Source: Vannielia litorea (GTDB lineage Bacteria; Pseudomonadota; Alphaproteobacteria; Rhodobacterales; Rhodobacteraceae). From it: a stretch of 64,000 nucleotides of DNA. This document shows positions 40,964-50,155 of this stretch, one piece after another; positions within the stretch are counted from its first letter, which is position 1; the number at the start of each line of letters is the position of its first letter. The position numbers and the translations under genes were made by a program. Location of the stretch: positions 1,984,001 to 2,048,000 of the forward strand of contig NZ_JAHVJR010000001.1 in assembly GCF_019801175.1 (NCBI RefSeq), in the 5' to 3' direction. Under the pieces are notes generated by a model. It saw only the letters and a program-made list of their open reading frames with translations, had not been told where the DNA came from and did not search any database.

Positions 40964-43900
40964 ATGGCCGAATTCAACAAGATCCTGATCGCGAACCGGG
41001 GCGAAATCGCCATCCGGATCATGCGGGCGGCCAACGAGCTGGGCAAAAAGACGGTCGCCGTCTACGCCGAAGAAGACAAGCTCGGCCTCCATCGTTTCAA
41101 GGCCGATGAGGCCTATCGCATCGGCGAAGGCCTCGGTCCCGTGGCCGCTTATCTCTCCATCGAAGAGATGATCCGCGTCGCCAAGATGAGCGGCGCCGAC
41201 GCGATTCACCCGGGCTACGGGCTGCTCTCCGAGAACCCCCAATTCGTCGATGCCTGCGAGGAAAACGGCATCAAGTTCATCGGCCCCAAGGCTGAAACCA
41301 TGCGCAAGCTGGGTGACAAGGCCAGCGCCCGCAAGGTCGCCATCGAGGCCGGTGTGCCGGTTATTCCGGCGACTGAGGTGCTGGGCGACGACATGGAAGC
41401 CATCGCCAAGGAAGCCGAGGAAATCGGTTATCCGCTGATGCTGAAGGCCAGCTGGGGCGGCGGCGGCCGGGGCATGCGCCCGATCAACAAGCCTTCGGAA
41501 CTGAAGGAAAAAATTCTCGAAGGCCGCCGCGAGGCCGAGGCCGCCTTCGGTAACGGCGAAGGCTATCTGGAAAAGATGATCACCCGCGCCCGCCACGTCG
41601 AGGTGCAGATTCTCGGCGACAGCATGGGCAACATCTACCACCTTTGGGAGCGCGACTGTTCGGTGCAGCGCCGCAACCAGAAAGTGGTCGAGCGGGCCCC
41701 CGCTCCCTACCTCTCCGAGGCCCAGCGCGAAGATCTCTGCAATCTCGGCAAGAAGATCTGCGAGCATGTGAATTATGAGTGCGCGGGCACGGTCGAGTTC
41801 CTGATGGACATGGAGACCGGCAAGTTCTACTTCATCGAGGTGAACCCGCGCGTGCAGGTCGAGCATACGGTCACCGAGGAAGTGACGGGCATCGACATCG
41901 TGCAGGCCCAGATCAAGATCGCCGAAGGCAAATCGCTGATCGAGGCCACCGGCACCGCATCGCAATACGACGTGCGGCTCAACGGCCACGCGCTGCAGTG
42001 CCGCGTGACCACCGAAGACCCGCTCAACAACTTCATCCCCGACTATGGCCGCCTCACCGCCTACCGCTCCGCCACCGGCATGGGCATCCGGCTCGATGGC
42101 GGCACCGCCTACGCCGGCGGGGTCATTACCCGCTACTACGACTCCCTGCTCACCAAAGTCACCGCCTGGGCGCCCACCCCCGAAGCCGCCATCGCCCGGA
42201 TGGATCGCGCCCTGCGCGAGTTCCGCATCCGCGGCGTTTCCACCAACATCGCCTTCGTCGAGAACCTGCTGAAGCACCCCACCTTCACCGGCAACACCTA
42301 CCACACCAAGTTCATCGACGAGACGCCGGAACTCTTTGATTTCAAACGCCGCCGTGACCGCGCCACCAAGATCCTGCGCTACATCGCCGACATCACCGTG
42401 AACGGCCACCCGGAGACGGCAGGTCGCCCGAGGCCCGCAGAAGCCAAGCCACCCAAGGCGCCCGCCAGCCGGGTGAAGGCCCCGGCGGCGGGCACGCTGA
42501 ACATCCTGCAGGAGAAGGGCCCTAAGGCGGTGGCCGATTGGATGAAGGCGCAGAAACAGCTCCTCATCACTGACACCACCATGCGCGACGGCCACCAGTC
42601 GTTGCTCGCCACCCGCATGCGCTCGATCGACATGATCCGCGTCGCCCCGGCCTATGCCGCCAACCTGCCGCAGCTCTTCTCCGTGGAGTGCTGGGGCGGC
42701 GCCACCTTCGACGTGGCCTATCGCTTCCTGCAGGAATGCCCCTGGCAGCGCCTGCGCGACATTCGCGCCGCCATGCCCAACATCATGACGCAGATGCTCC
42801 TGCGCGCCTCCAACGGCGTGGGCTACACCAACTACCCCGACAACGTGGTGGAGAGCTTCGTGAAGCAGGCCGCCCAGTCCGGTGTCGATGTGTTTCGCGT
42901 CTTCGACTCGCTCAACTGGGTTGAGAACATGCGCGTCGCGATGGATGCCGTTGGCGAGAGCGGCAAGATCATCGAGGGCACCGTCTGCTACACCGGCAAC
43001 GTGCTGGACCCGGAGCGCGCCAAGTATGACGTGAAGTACTACGTTGATATGGCGAAAGAATTGGAGAAGGCCGGGGCGCATGTGCTCGGCCTCAAGGACA
43101 TGGCCGGGCTGCTCAAACCCGCCGCCGCCAAGGTGCTGATCCCGGCGCTGAAGGATGCGGTCGACATCCCGATCCACTTCCACACCCACGACACCGCCGG
43201 CATCGCCTGCGGCACCATCCTCGCCGCCGCCGAGGCGGGCGTGGATGCGGTGGATTGCGCGATGGATGCGCTCTCCGGCAACACCTCTCAAGCCACCCTC
43301 GGCACCGTCGTGGAGGCCCTGCAATACACCGACCGTGACACCGGGCTCGACATCGGCGCGATCCGCGAGATCTCCGACTACTGGGAGAGCGTGCGTGCCC
43401 ATTACGCCGCCTTCGAGAGCGGCCTGCAGGCGCCCGCCTCAGAGGTCTACCTGCACGAGATGCCCGGCGGCCAGTTCACCAACCTCAAGGCGCAGGCCCG
43501 CTCGATGGGGCTGGAGGAGCGTTGGCACGAGGTCGCTCAGATGTATGCCGACGTGAACCAGATGTTCGGCGATATCGTGAAGGTTACTCCCTCTTCCAAG
43601 GTGGTGGGCGACATGGCGCTTATGATGGTGTCCCAAGGGCTTACCCGCTCCGATGTCGAAGATCCCAAGCGCGAGGTCGCCTTCCCTGACTCGGTGATCG
43701 ACATGATGAAAGGCAACCTCGGCCTGCCCCCTGGCGGCTGGCCCGAGGCCATTCAAAAGAAAGTGCTGAAAGGCGAGAAGCCCCTTACCGAGCGGGCTGG
43801 TAAATCGATGAAGCCGATTGATCTGGAAGCCACCCGCAAGGAGGCCTCCGAGAAGCTGGGCTTCGATCTGGATGACGAGGATCTCAACGGCTACCTGATG

Positions 43901-44401
43901 TATCCCAAGGTCTTTTCCGACTATGCCGCACGGCATGAGGAATACGGTCCCGTCCGCACCCTGCCGACCGATACGTTCTTCTATGGCATGGAGCCGGGCG
44001 ACGAGATCAGCGTTGAGATCGACCCGGGCAAGACGCTCGAAATCCGCATGTCGGCCCAGGGTGAGACCAACGAAGAGGGCATCGCCCGCGTGTTCTTCGA
44101 GCTCAACGGCCAGCCCCGCACGGTGCGCATTCCCGACCGCCGGGTGACGGCGGCGGTGCAGGCCCGCCCCAAGGCGGAACTCGGCAACGAAAACCACATC
44201 GGCGCCCCCATGCCCGGCTCCGTGGCCTCCGTTGGCGTGACCGCGGGCCAGAAGGTCAGTGCGGGCGACCTGCTACTGACCATCGAGGCGATGAAGATGG
44301 AGACCGGCCTCCACGCCGAGCGCGATGCGACGGTCAAGGCCATCCACATCGCCCCCGGCGACCAGATCGACGCCAAGGATCTGCTGGTCGAGTTGGAGTA
44401 A
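40964..44401 (+). CDS. pyc: Pyruvate carboxylase
   Basis: A 1145-residue single-chain biotin enzyme that makes oxaloacetate from pyruvate and bicarbonate, refilling the TCA cycle. The biotin carboxylase domain (about 1-455) has KILIANRGEIAIRIMRAA, the ATP loop SWGGGGRGMRPI and EVNPRVQVEHTVTEEVTG. The carboxyltransferase domain (about 530-800) has DTTMRDGHQSLLATRMR and DVFRVFDSLNW with its metal-site residues. The C-terminal biotinyl domain carries EAMKMET with biotinylated Lys1111. An ACGGGGAG site precedes the ATG. Length is the usual 1140-1180. It is monocistronic, with a terminator hairpin after the stop. Confidence 0.98.
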   Translation: MAEFNKILIANRGEIAIRIMRAANELGKKTVAVYAEEDKLGLHRFKADEAYRIGEGLGPVAAYLSIEEMIRVAKMSGADAIHPGYGLLSENPQFVDACEENGIKFIGPKAETMRKLGDKASARKVAIEAGVPVIPATEVLGDDMEAIAKEAEEIGYPLMLKASWGGGGRGMRPINKPSELKEKILEGRREAEAAFGNGEGYLEKMITRARHVEVQILGDSMGNIYHLWERDCSVQRRNQKVVERAPAPYLSEAQREDLCNLGKKICEHVNYECAGTVEFLMDMETGKFYFIEVNPRVQVEHTVTEEVTGIDIVQAQIKIAEGKSLIEATGTASQYDVRLNGHALQCRVTTEDPLNNFIPDYGRLTAYRSATGMGIRLDGGTAYAGGVITRYYDSLLTKVTAWAPTPEAAIARMDRALREFRIRGVSTNIAFVENLLKHPTFTGNTYHTKFIDETPELFDFKRRRDRATKILRYIADITVNGHPETAGRPRPAEAKPPKAPASRVKAPAAGTLNILQEKGPKAVADWMKAQKQLLITDTTMRDGHQSLLATRMRSIDMIRVAPAYAANLPQLFSVECWGGATFDVAYRFLQECPWQRLRDIRAAMPNIMTQMLLRASNGVGYTNYPDNVVESFVKQAAQSGVDVFRVFDSLNWVENMRVAMDAVGESGKIIEGTVCYTGNVLDPERAKYDVKYYVDMAKELEKAGAHVLGLKDMAGLLKPAAAKVLIPALKDAVDIPIHFHTHDTAGIACGTILAAAEAGVDAVDCAMDALSGNTSQATLGTVVEALQYTDRDTGLDIGAIREISDYWESVRAHYAAFESGLQAPASEVYLHEMPGGQFTNLKAQARSMGLEERWHEVAQMYADVNQMFGDIVKVTPSSKVVGDMALMMVSQGLTRSDVEDPKREVAFPDSVIDMMKGNLGLPPGGWPEAIQKKVLKGEKPLTERAGKSMKPIDLEATRKEASEKLGFDLDDEDLNGYLMYPKVFSDYAARHEEYGPVRTLPTDTFFYGMEPGDEISVEIDPGKTLEIRMSAQGETNEEGIARVFFELNGQPRTVRIPDRRVTAAVQARPKAELGNENHIGAPMPGSVASVGVTAGQKVSAGDLLLTIEAMKMETGLHAERDATVKAIHIAPGDQIDAKDLLVELE

Positions 44402-44419
44402 AGGCGCGCCACCTTCGCC

Positions 44420-44452
44420 ACCGCCGGGCCAATGCCCCCGGCGGTGCGTTTT
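44420..44452 (+). terminator. Terminator after pyc
   Basis: A perfect 9-bp stem (ACCGCCGGG / CCCGGCGGT) with an 8-nt loop is followed by GCGTTTT. It lies 19 bp behind the pyc stop and is a plausible Rho-independent terminator. Confidence 0.78.
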
Positions 44453-44504
44453 GCCGCAAGATATGCTATGTTTTCCCGATCAGTAGCACCGGGGAGAAGG
44501 CATC

Positions 44505-45092
44505 ATGCAGATCCAGTTCGAGGCTCACCGGCTCGCAGACGCACTCTCCGCCTTGCTCTGGTCCGGCCGAACCTATCGGCTCGGCGCAAAACTCGGCCTT
44601 GGTATCCCCCCTGCCCGCGCCCGCGAGAGTGCCGGCGCGATCGATTGCTCGGGCTTCACCCGCTGGGTGCTCCACCACGCCAGCAACGGCCACCTTTCCC
44701 TGAGCGGCGGCACCATGAGCCAGCGCACACAACTCGAGGCACTTGGCTATGAGCCCGTTCCAACTGAGGAAATCGCCACGCGGCAGTTACGCGAAGACCA
44801 GCACCTGCGCATCGGCTTTCGCGGCACCGAGTATGCCCGCAACGCCGATGGCAGCTACGCGCGAGACGGCGACAGGCTGGTGGTCGAAGAGGTCGGCCAT
44901 GTCTGGCTGGTGATCGACGGCATGACCTTCGAAAGCAGCGAGCGCCTCAACGGAAACGGCCCGATGGTGACCGACAGCAGGGACCAGCGCTCAGATGGCG
45001 ACTACCTGTTTAACCTCGGCCCGGTGCCGGGGTGGCGCCAATCCAGCTACGATATCCTCTTCGCCCATGACGCCGCGCTGAACCACGCCTGA
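44505..45092 (+). CDS. NlpC/P60-like cysteine peptidase-fold protein
   Basis: A 195-residue protein. AIDCSGFTRWVLHHA puts a nucleophile-like Cys48 at the start of a helix, and EVGHVWLVIDG provides His132 on a strand; both are typical of the NlpC/P60 papain-like fold (peptidoglycan endopeptidases and amidases). No signal peptide is visible, so it would act in the cytoplasm or be exported by another route, and the substrate may not be peptidoglycan. A good GGGGAGAAGG site precedes the ATG. It stands alone between pyc and the MAPEG gene; a GCCG/CGGC hairpin lies just behind the stop. Confidence 0.7.
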   Translation: MQIQFEAHRLADALSALLWSGRTYRLGAKLGLGIPPARARESAGAIDCSGFTRWVLHHASNGHLSLSGGTMSQRTQLEALGYEPVPTEEIATRQLREDQHLRIGFRGTEYARNADGSYARDGDRLVVEEVGHVWLVIDGMTFESSERLNGNGPMVTDSRDQRSDGDYLFNLGPVPGWRQSSYDILFAHDAALNHA

Positions 45093-45165
45093 AGCCGCCT
45101 TTAGAAACGGCGTTGAAGCCCGCCCCGCTCTGATGTCAGATGCGGCAATTGCAAGCGGAGGGTCC

Positions 45166-45552
45166 ATGTTCGCCGTCACATCTATCTACGCCGGGCTGCT
45201 CGCCCTGTTCTTTGTTGGCCTGAGCTATGCTGTCACCGTGCGCCGCCGCAGCAAGGGCATCTCGCTCGGCGATGGCGACGACAAACGCATGCGTGCGTTG
45301 ACCCGCGCTCAGGGTAATTGCGCCGAATATGCGCCAATGGGCATCCTGCTGCTCGCGCTCTCGGAGGGGCAAGGCGCGCCGGCTCTGGCCCTGCATCTCC
45401 TTGGCATCGCCCTCGTGGCAGGCCGCCTCCTTCATGCCCGCGCCCTACTCGGCCCGCGGATGAGCGTGCCCCTGCGCGTGTCCGGCATGGTGCTGACCTT
45501 CTCGGCCCTTCTGCTCATGGGCCTCGGCCTTCTGTTTCACGCGCTTTTCTGA
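45166..45552 (+). CDS. MAPEG-family membrane protein
   Basis: A 128-residue protein with four predicted membrane helices. MAPEG proteins include microsomal glutathione transferases and leukotriene C4 synthase; the bacterial YecN-like members are of uncertain function. The loop after helix 1 (RRRSKGISLGDGDDKRMRALTRAQGNCAEYAPMGILLL, here a description spanning several motifs: RRRSKGISLGDG, RMRALTRAQGNCAEYAP) is the diagnostic MAPEG region, followed by GRLLHARAL. The start was placed at the ATG with GGAGGG five bases upstream, rather than at an upstream ATG with a polar non-family extension. Confidence 0.88.
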   Translation: MFAVTSIYAGLLALFFVGLSYAVTVRRRSKGISLGDGDDKRMRALTRAQGNCAEYAPMGILLLALSEGQGAPALALHLLGIALVAGRLLHARALLGPRMSVPLRVSGMVLTFSALLLMGLGLLFHALF

Positions 45553-45556
45553 GCCC

Positions 45557-45588
45557 GGAAAAATTTTGCCGAACGGGCGAATTTTTCC
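45557..45588 (+). terminator. A/T-rich hairpin between the MAPEG gene and tRNA-Gly
   Basis: A perfect 9-bp inverted repeat (GGAAAAATT / AATTTTTCC) begins 5 bp behind the MAPEG stop, with the T-run inside the right arm. It could terminate the upstream gene and insulate the tRNA gene; its low GC content makes the stem weak. Confidence 0.5.
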
Positions 45589-45635
45589 CTTGAACCCGCC
45601 CGGCCCCGCCGTTATCTCACCGCTACTCAACGGAC

Positions 45636-45710
45636 GCGGGCGTAGCTCAGGGGTAGAGCATAACCTTGCCAAGGTTAGGGTCGTGAGTTCGAATCTCATC
45701 GCCCGCTCCA
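45636..45710 (+). tRNA. tRNA-Gly (anticodon GCC)
   Basis: Full cloverleaf: acceptor stem GCGGGCG (45636-45642) pairs with CGCCCGC (45700-45706). The D-arm has GCTC...GAGC. Anticodon stem TAACC / GGTTA encloses loop TTGCCAA with anticodon GCC at 45668-45670. The T-loop is TTCGAAT. CCA is encoded at 45708-45710. No intron and no mobile element is attached to the 3' end. Confidence 0.97.
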
Positions 45711-45758
45711 GAGAGTTTCCTTCACAGATCAGATCGTGAGACTGGCGCAGTTTGCGCC

Positions 45759-46739
45759 CTAGGCGCTTGCGTGCATGTCACCCGGCGCGAAGGCGCGAAA
45801 GCGGGCGGGATCAATCCCCTCTGCCTCGAGAGCGCGGGCCAAGAGCTCCACTGGTTCTTCGCGCGGCTCGTCGGTCAGCTGGAAGGTGCCCCAGTGAATC
45901 CCCAGCGCCTGCCGCGCGCCGACATCCTTGAAAATCTGCACCGCCTCCTCCGGTCCGACATGCTGGTTGGCCATGAACCAGCGCGGCGCGTAGGCCCCGA
46001 TCGGGATGAGCGCAACATCGGGCGCACCGTGGCGGGCGCGGATGTCATGAAAGATCGCGCCGTCGCCGTATCCGGTATCCCCTGCAAACCAGATCGAACC
46101 ATTCGGTGTGTCGATCCAGTGGCCCGACCAAAGCGCCATCCGCCTGTCGCGCAGCCCGCGGGACGACCAGTGGTTGGCGGGCGTCAGCGTCACATGCGCC
46201 CCCTCTCCCAGAGCAACGGACTCGTGCCAATCCGCCACCGCCACTCGCGCCCCGCGCAAAGCCCGCCGCACGGTCGCATCGGTGCCCAGCGGCATGATCA
46301 TCAGCGGGGCGTGCGCCGCATGAAGGCGGCGAAGCGTGGCCAGATCGAGGTGGTCATAATGGTTGTGACTGAGCAGCACCGCGTCGATCTTCGGCAGGTC
46401 GTCAAACCGCACCCCGGGCGCGGTGACCCGCTTCGGCCCGGCAAAGCGCACCGGGCTGGCACGGTCTGACCAGACCGGATCTGTCAGAATATTCAGCCCC
46501 GCCACCTGAATAAGCACGCTCGCGTGGCCCACCATCGTTAGCCGGGGCGCGTCACTTCGAGCCGGCGGTGTGGAAGGGGTCACATCCACATGCCGTGGCC
46601 ACTTTGCCCGCTCGCCATTGCGATGCCACTTCCACAGGTCACCAAAGCCCCGATCCGGCATGGGCTGGCCGGGCGAGAAAAACCGCAGCCCGTCAAAGTT
46701 GCTGCGGGCCGGGCCCGTGTAGTAGCGATTTCTGGGCAT
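45759..46739 (-). CDS. Metallo-beta-lactamase-fold hydrolase (UlaG/NAPE-PLD type)
   Basis: A 326-residue metallohydrolase. The zinc motif is His125-x-His127-x-Asp129-His130 (HNHYDH), preceded by the strand ILTDPVWSDRASPV. Further ligands are expected from TPANHWSSRG, WFAGDTGYGDGAIF and the late IHWGTF. The tryptophan-rich N-terminus (GFGDLWKWHRNGERAKWP) and overall pattern fit the family of NAPE-hydrolysing phospholipase D and L-ascorbate-6-phosphate lactonase relatives. The natural substrate in bacteria is unknown. There is no signal peptide. It is divergent from the proline-rich membrane protein gene. Confidence 0.88.
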   Translation of the reverse strand: MPRNRYYTGPARSNFDGLRFFSPGQPMPDRGFGDLWKWHRNGERAKWPRHVDVTPSTPPARSDAPRLTMVGHASVLIQVAGLNILTDPVWSDRASPVRFAGPKRVTAPGVRFDDLPKIDAVLLSHNHYDHLDLATLRRLHAAHAPLMIMPLGTDATVRRALRGARVAVADWHESVALGEGAHVTLTPANHWSSRGLRDRRMALWSGHWIDTPNGSIWFAGDTGYGDGAIFHDIRARHGAPDVALIPIGAYAPRWFMANQHVGPEEAVQIFKDVGARQALGIHWGTFQLTDEPREEPVELLARALEAEGIDPARFRAFAPGDMHASA

Positions 46740-46914
46740 GACTTGCGGCTCCGTTCAGTGCCTCTTTCAGCTAGTCCCTCCGCGCCCGCATGCAAAGCCC
46801 ACGCCGCAACATTCCGGCGCACAGCGAGCCTCCTCACGCCCATCACTATTGGTTGAAGCGTGGCCGAATTTCGCTAGGCTCTAAGCATTGATTGCGCCTG
46901 AGGGAATTTGACAG

Positions 46915-49068
46915 ATGTGGAATTTCAAGTCCTCCCTTGCCTGGGGACTGCTGAAGCAAACCGCCGCCTTTACCGGATATCGCCTCGGGGTCTTCCTCGG
47001 GATCGCAGCCTGTTACGCGCTGCTGGCCTGGATCGGGCACATCATCGGTGTGGCGATCACCCGGAGCGCCATGCAGGGCGGGGCCAGCTTTGGCACCGTG
47101 ATCGCTCTCGCACGGACCATGCCGCTCCTCTTCATCCTCATGCTTTGCGGCGGCATGGGCGTGGGCATGTGGTTTTTGCGCAAACACCTCTGTTGGTACA
47201 TCCGCGCGCCGCACATGGCGCTGATGGCCGAGATCCTCGAAGGCCGTCGCCTGCCGGAAGGCAGCCAGATCAAGGCTGGTATGGCGATCGTCGCCGAGCG
47301 GTACGGCGACATGAACCGCCTCTGGGAACTGCGCGGCCAGATCGAGAAAACCCTGCCCGCAATCAACCCGCTGCTACCCCTGAGGGAGTTGTTCAGGATG
47401 AAGCCCGAGGGCAAGGGCGTTGGCATGAACCAGCCCTACCTCTGGCTTTCCGAGCGCCCGGTGGACGAGATGGTGCTGGCCCACGGGATGCGCAAACGCG
47501 CGGTGAACCCCTTTGCCGCCGCCCGCGAGGGGCTGGTGCTGCTGGCGCAGAACGGCAAGCCCGTGGTCGGCAATGCGCTGACGTTGCAGGGGCTCGGCTG
47601 GGCCTACAGCCTGCTGGCGTTCGTTGGCTGGCTCATCCTGTTCGTGCCGGTCATCCTCGTCGCACCCGGCGCGGGCCTTCTGGTTGTGATCATCAGCGGC
47701 TTCTTTGCGTGGGGCACCAAGGCCGGATTGATCGACGCCTTCACCAACGGCTGCTTGCTGCAAATCTACATCGGCGCCACCCGCGGCCAGCGGCCGAACC
47801 CCGATTGGGAGACCCGGCTGGATGCCGATGCGCCCGCCTTTGCCGCACTCGGTCAAGAGGCCGCCTCGCTCCCCGGCGGGGCTGATCGCACCACGGCCAC
47901 GGCGCAGAAAACCGTGATCGGCGGCGAGATGCCCGCTGCAGCCGGAGCGGCCCCCGCGCCAAGGCCATCCGCCCCCTCCAGCGCCGCCGCACCTGTCGCA
48001 GCGGCTGCGACCACGGCCGCAGTTGCAGGAACCGCCGCCGAAGAACAGGCCGGAGCCTCGGCCTTCACCCCGCCCGCAGAGCTCATGCCCAGCGGGTTCG
48101 TTCCCCCGAAGCCCACGCCACGACCCGCCGCAGAGGTTGCGCCTGAAGCCAAGGCAGAGGCAGTACCCACAGCCCCTGCGCCAACGCCCGAGCCAACTCC
48201 AACACCGGACGCGCCTGTGGCTCCTGCGGCGGCGCCCCAACCCGAGCCTGCGCCCGCGCTGGAGCCGGACCCTGAGCCAACGCCCAAACCCGAGCCTGCA
48301 CCCACGCCAGAGCCGGCCCCCGAACCCGTGCCGGAGCCCACGCCGCAACCGGCGCATCCGCCGACACCGCCTGAGACCCCGGAAAACCCGCCGCAAGAAG
48401 CACCGCCTCCCCCGCCGCCGGAGGTTCCTCAACCGACACCGCCGCAGGAAATCCCGCCAAGCGCACCGCCAGAGATTCCTCCTGCGCCCGAGGCCGAAGC
48501 CGAGCCGGAACCGGCCCCTGTGGCCGAACTCCCCCCGCTCACCGAAGCGGACAGCGTGACCACCACGCCGCAGGCGCTTGCCGAGAACCCCGAAACGCGC
48601 GCCACCCCGGCGGCTATTGCCGACCCTTGGAGCGCCCCGCCAGAGCCAGAAGTGGCGGAGGAACCCGCCGCTCCCGAGCCGCCCGAACCCGCTGCGGTTC
48701 CGCGTGACGAGGTCACACAGGCCCCGCAAGCCTTGGCTGACGATCCGGAAGCCTCCGCGACCCCGGCTGAAATCGCCGATCCTTGGGCCGCAGCCCCCGC
48801 GCCCGCGGCAGCCCCCGCGCCGCCGCAACCGGCTGCCGAGGCCGCGCCCGAAACGCCCCCAGAGCCAGCACCTGAGCCTGAGCCAGAATCCGCGCCACCG
48901 CAGATCGAGGTGCCGGAGCCTGCCCCGGCAGAGATCGCACCGGCGCCACCGCCGCCTGAGCCTCCCGCACCGCCACCGCCGCCCGCACCGCCTCAGGCGA
49001 GCGCGAAAACGGTGATCGCGCCGCTCCCCACGCTGGACGACGACAAAACCCCATCGGACGAGCGCTGA
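46915..49068 (+). CDS. Membrane protein with long proline-rich C-terminal tail
   Basis: A 717-residue protein that I do not recognise. Hydrophobic segments lie at about residues 24-48, 60-85 and 225-270, giving perhaps four helices in the first 290 residues. From about residue 310 to the end the chain is Pro/Ala/Glu-rich (PEPTPTP-type repeats) and probably disordered. Within the tail a 20-residue motif of pattern PQALAxxPExxATPAxIADPW occurs twice (Gln553-Trp572 and Gln605-Trp624). KTVI occurs both right after the membrane part and near the C-terminus. The antisense frame is open only because of the composition. It may be an envelope scaffold with a peptide-binding tail, but this is inference. 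Confidence 0.75.
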   Translation: MWNFKSSLAWGLLKQTAAFTGYRLGVFLGIAACYALLAWIGHIIGVAITRSAMQGGASFGTVIALARTMPLLFILMLCGGMGVGMWFLRKHLCWYIRAPHMALMAEILEGRRLPEGSQIKAGMAIVAERYGDMNRLWELRGQIEKTLPAINPLLPLRELFRMKPEGKGVGMNQPYLWLSERPVDEMVLAHGMRKRAVNPFAAAREGLVLLAQNGKPVVGNALTLQGLGWAYSLLAFVGWLILFVPVILVAPGAGLLVVIISGFFAWGTKAGLIDAFTNGCLLQIYIGATRGQRPNPDWETRLDADAPAFAALGQEAASLPGGADRTTATAQKTVIGGEMPAAAGAAPAPRPSAPSSAAAPVAAAATTAAVAGTAAEEQAGASAFTPPAELMPSGFVPPKPTPRPAAEVAPEAKAEAVPTAPAPTPEPTPTPDAPVAPAAAPQPEPAPALEPDPEPTPKPEPAPTPEPAPEPVPEPTPQPAHPPTPPETPENPPQEAPPPPPPEVPQPTPPQEIPPSAPPEIPPAPEAEAEPEPAPVAELPPLTEADSVTTTPQALAENPETRATPAAIADPWSAPPEPEVAEEPAAPEPPEPAAVPRDEVTQAPQALADDPEASATPAEIADPWAAAPAPAAAPAPPQPAAEAAPETPPEPAPEPEPESAPPQIEVPEPAPAEIAPAPPPPEPPAPPPPPAPPQASAKTVIAPLPTLDDDKTPSDER

Positions 49069-49200
49069 CGCGCGAACAAAAACGGAGGGACGCAACCGGC
49101 TGGCGCAGGCGCGCCACAGCCCGCGTTCCTCCGAGCCAGCACCTCTTTCCCCGCGCCGCCCCCGCGCCTATACCGCCTCAGACCCGTTCCGGAGGCCCCA

Positions 49201-49788
49201 ATGCGCACAGCCAGCGTCACCCGTGAAACCGCGGAAACCGCGATCACCGTCGAGATCGACCTCGACGGAACCGGCAGCTACGACAACGCCACTGGCGTCG
49301 GTTTCTTCGACCACATGCTTGATCAACTGGCCCGCCACGCCCTGATCGACCTTAAGGTCTCGGCCAAAGGCGACCTGCACATCGACGATCACCACACCGT
49401 CGAGGACGTAGGCATCACGCTGGGCAAAGCGCTGACCGAAGCGATGGGCGACAAGCGCGGCATCACCCGTTATGGCGCGTGCCTGCTGCCGATGGACGAT
49501 GCGCTCGTTCGGGCCGCACTCGATCTTTCGGGCCGCCCCTTCCTTGTGTGGAACGTCGACTTCCCCACCCAGAAGATCGGCACCTTCGATAATGAACTGG
49601 TGCGCGAGTTCTTTCAGGCCTTCGCGACCCACGGCGGGATCACGCTGCACGTCGATGCGCTGCACGGCTTCAACAGCCACCACATCGCCGAGGCCGCCTT
49701 CAAGGCAGCGGCGCGGGCCCTGCGGGATGCGCTGGAGGCCGACCCGCGCAAGGCTGATGCGATCCCCTCGACCAAGGGCACGCTCTGA
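49201..49788 (+). CDS. hisB: Imidazoleglycerol-phosphate dehydratase HisB
   Basis: A 195-residue monofunctional HisB catalysing step 6 of histidine synthesis (IGP to imidazole acetol-phosphate) with Mn. Metal-binding signatures GVGFFDHMLDQLARHA, HIDDHHTVEDVGITLG and LHGFNSHHIAEAAFKA are all intact. A GGAGG lies five bases before the ATG. In many Rhodobacteraceae hisB heads a hisB-hisH-hisA-hisF run; here it is followed instead by IMPACT-like and HlyU-like genes, so the pathway genes are dispersed. Confidence 0.97.
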   Translation: MRTASVTRETAETAITVEIDLDGTGSYDNATGVGFFDHMLDQLARHALIDLKVSAKGDLHIDDHHTVEDVGITLGKALTEAMGDKRGITRYGACLLPMDDALVRAALDLSGRPFLVWNVDFPTQKIGTFDNELVREFFQAFATHGGITLHVDALHGFNSHHIAEAAFKAAARALRDALEADPRKADAIPSTKGTL

Positions 49789-49792
49789 GCGC

Positions 49793-50152
49793 GTGGGTCT
49801 GACCGTTTGCGAGAACGTCCTTACCGACCGGGGGTCGAAATACGCCGTCTCCGGCGGCCCGGCAGACTCCAAGGCTGATGTTCAGGCCCTTCTGAAAGAG
49901 CTGAAGCGCAACAAGAAATTCGCCAAGGCGACCCACAACACATGGGCGCTCCTTTTGCCGGACGGCCCGCTGAAGGGCGATGACGGCGAGGCGGGCGCGG
50001 GCATGGTGATCGTGCGGATGCTGGAGCGCGCCGGGCTCGAGAACCATCTGGTGATCGTCACCCGCTGGTTTGGCGGCACCCACCTCGGCGGCGACCGCTT
50101 TCGCCGGGTGCAGGATTGCGTTACCCATTATCTCGACCAGATGGAGGGTTAG
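49793..50152 (+). CDS. Half-size IMPACT/YigZ-family protein (UPF0029)
   Basis: A 119-residue protein with the UPF0029 core: THNTWALL, GDDGEAGAGMVIVRMLERAG and IVTRWFGGTHLGGDRFRRVQD. IMPACT-family proteins are linked to translation control; the biochemical function of bacterial members is unsettled. Typical YigZ proteins have about 200 residues with a C-terminal DUF1949 domain, which is absent here, and the N-terminal part is also short. The probable start is the GTG 4 bp after hisB; an ATG 36 bp upstream would give an unlikely Arg-rich extension inside hisB. It is followed by the HlyU-like gene 3 bp later, so the three genes form one operon. Confidence 0.8.
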   Translation: MGLTVCENVLTDRGSKYAVSGGPADSKADVQALLKELKRNKKFAKATHNTWALLLPDGPLKGDDGEAGAGMVIVRMLERAGLENHLVIVTRWFGGTHLGGDRFRRVQDCVTHYLDQMEG

Positions 50153-50155
50153 CCC

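Noticed and set aside
45636..45710. tRNA-Gly as an integration site
   Set aside because: No integrase and no repeated tRNA 3' end within reach on either side.
47374..49095. A 573-codon Arg/Gly-rich frame antisense to the proline-rich membrane protein
   Set aside because: The complement of Pro/Ala codons yields Gly/Arg codons without stops; no ribosome-binding site or family.
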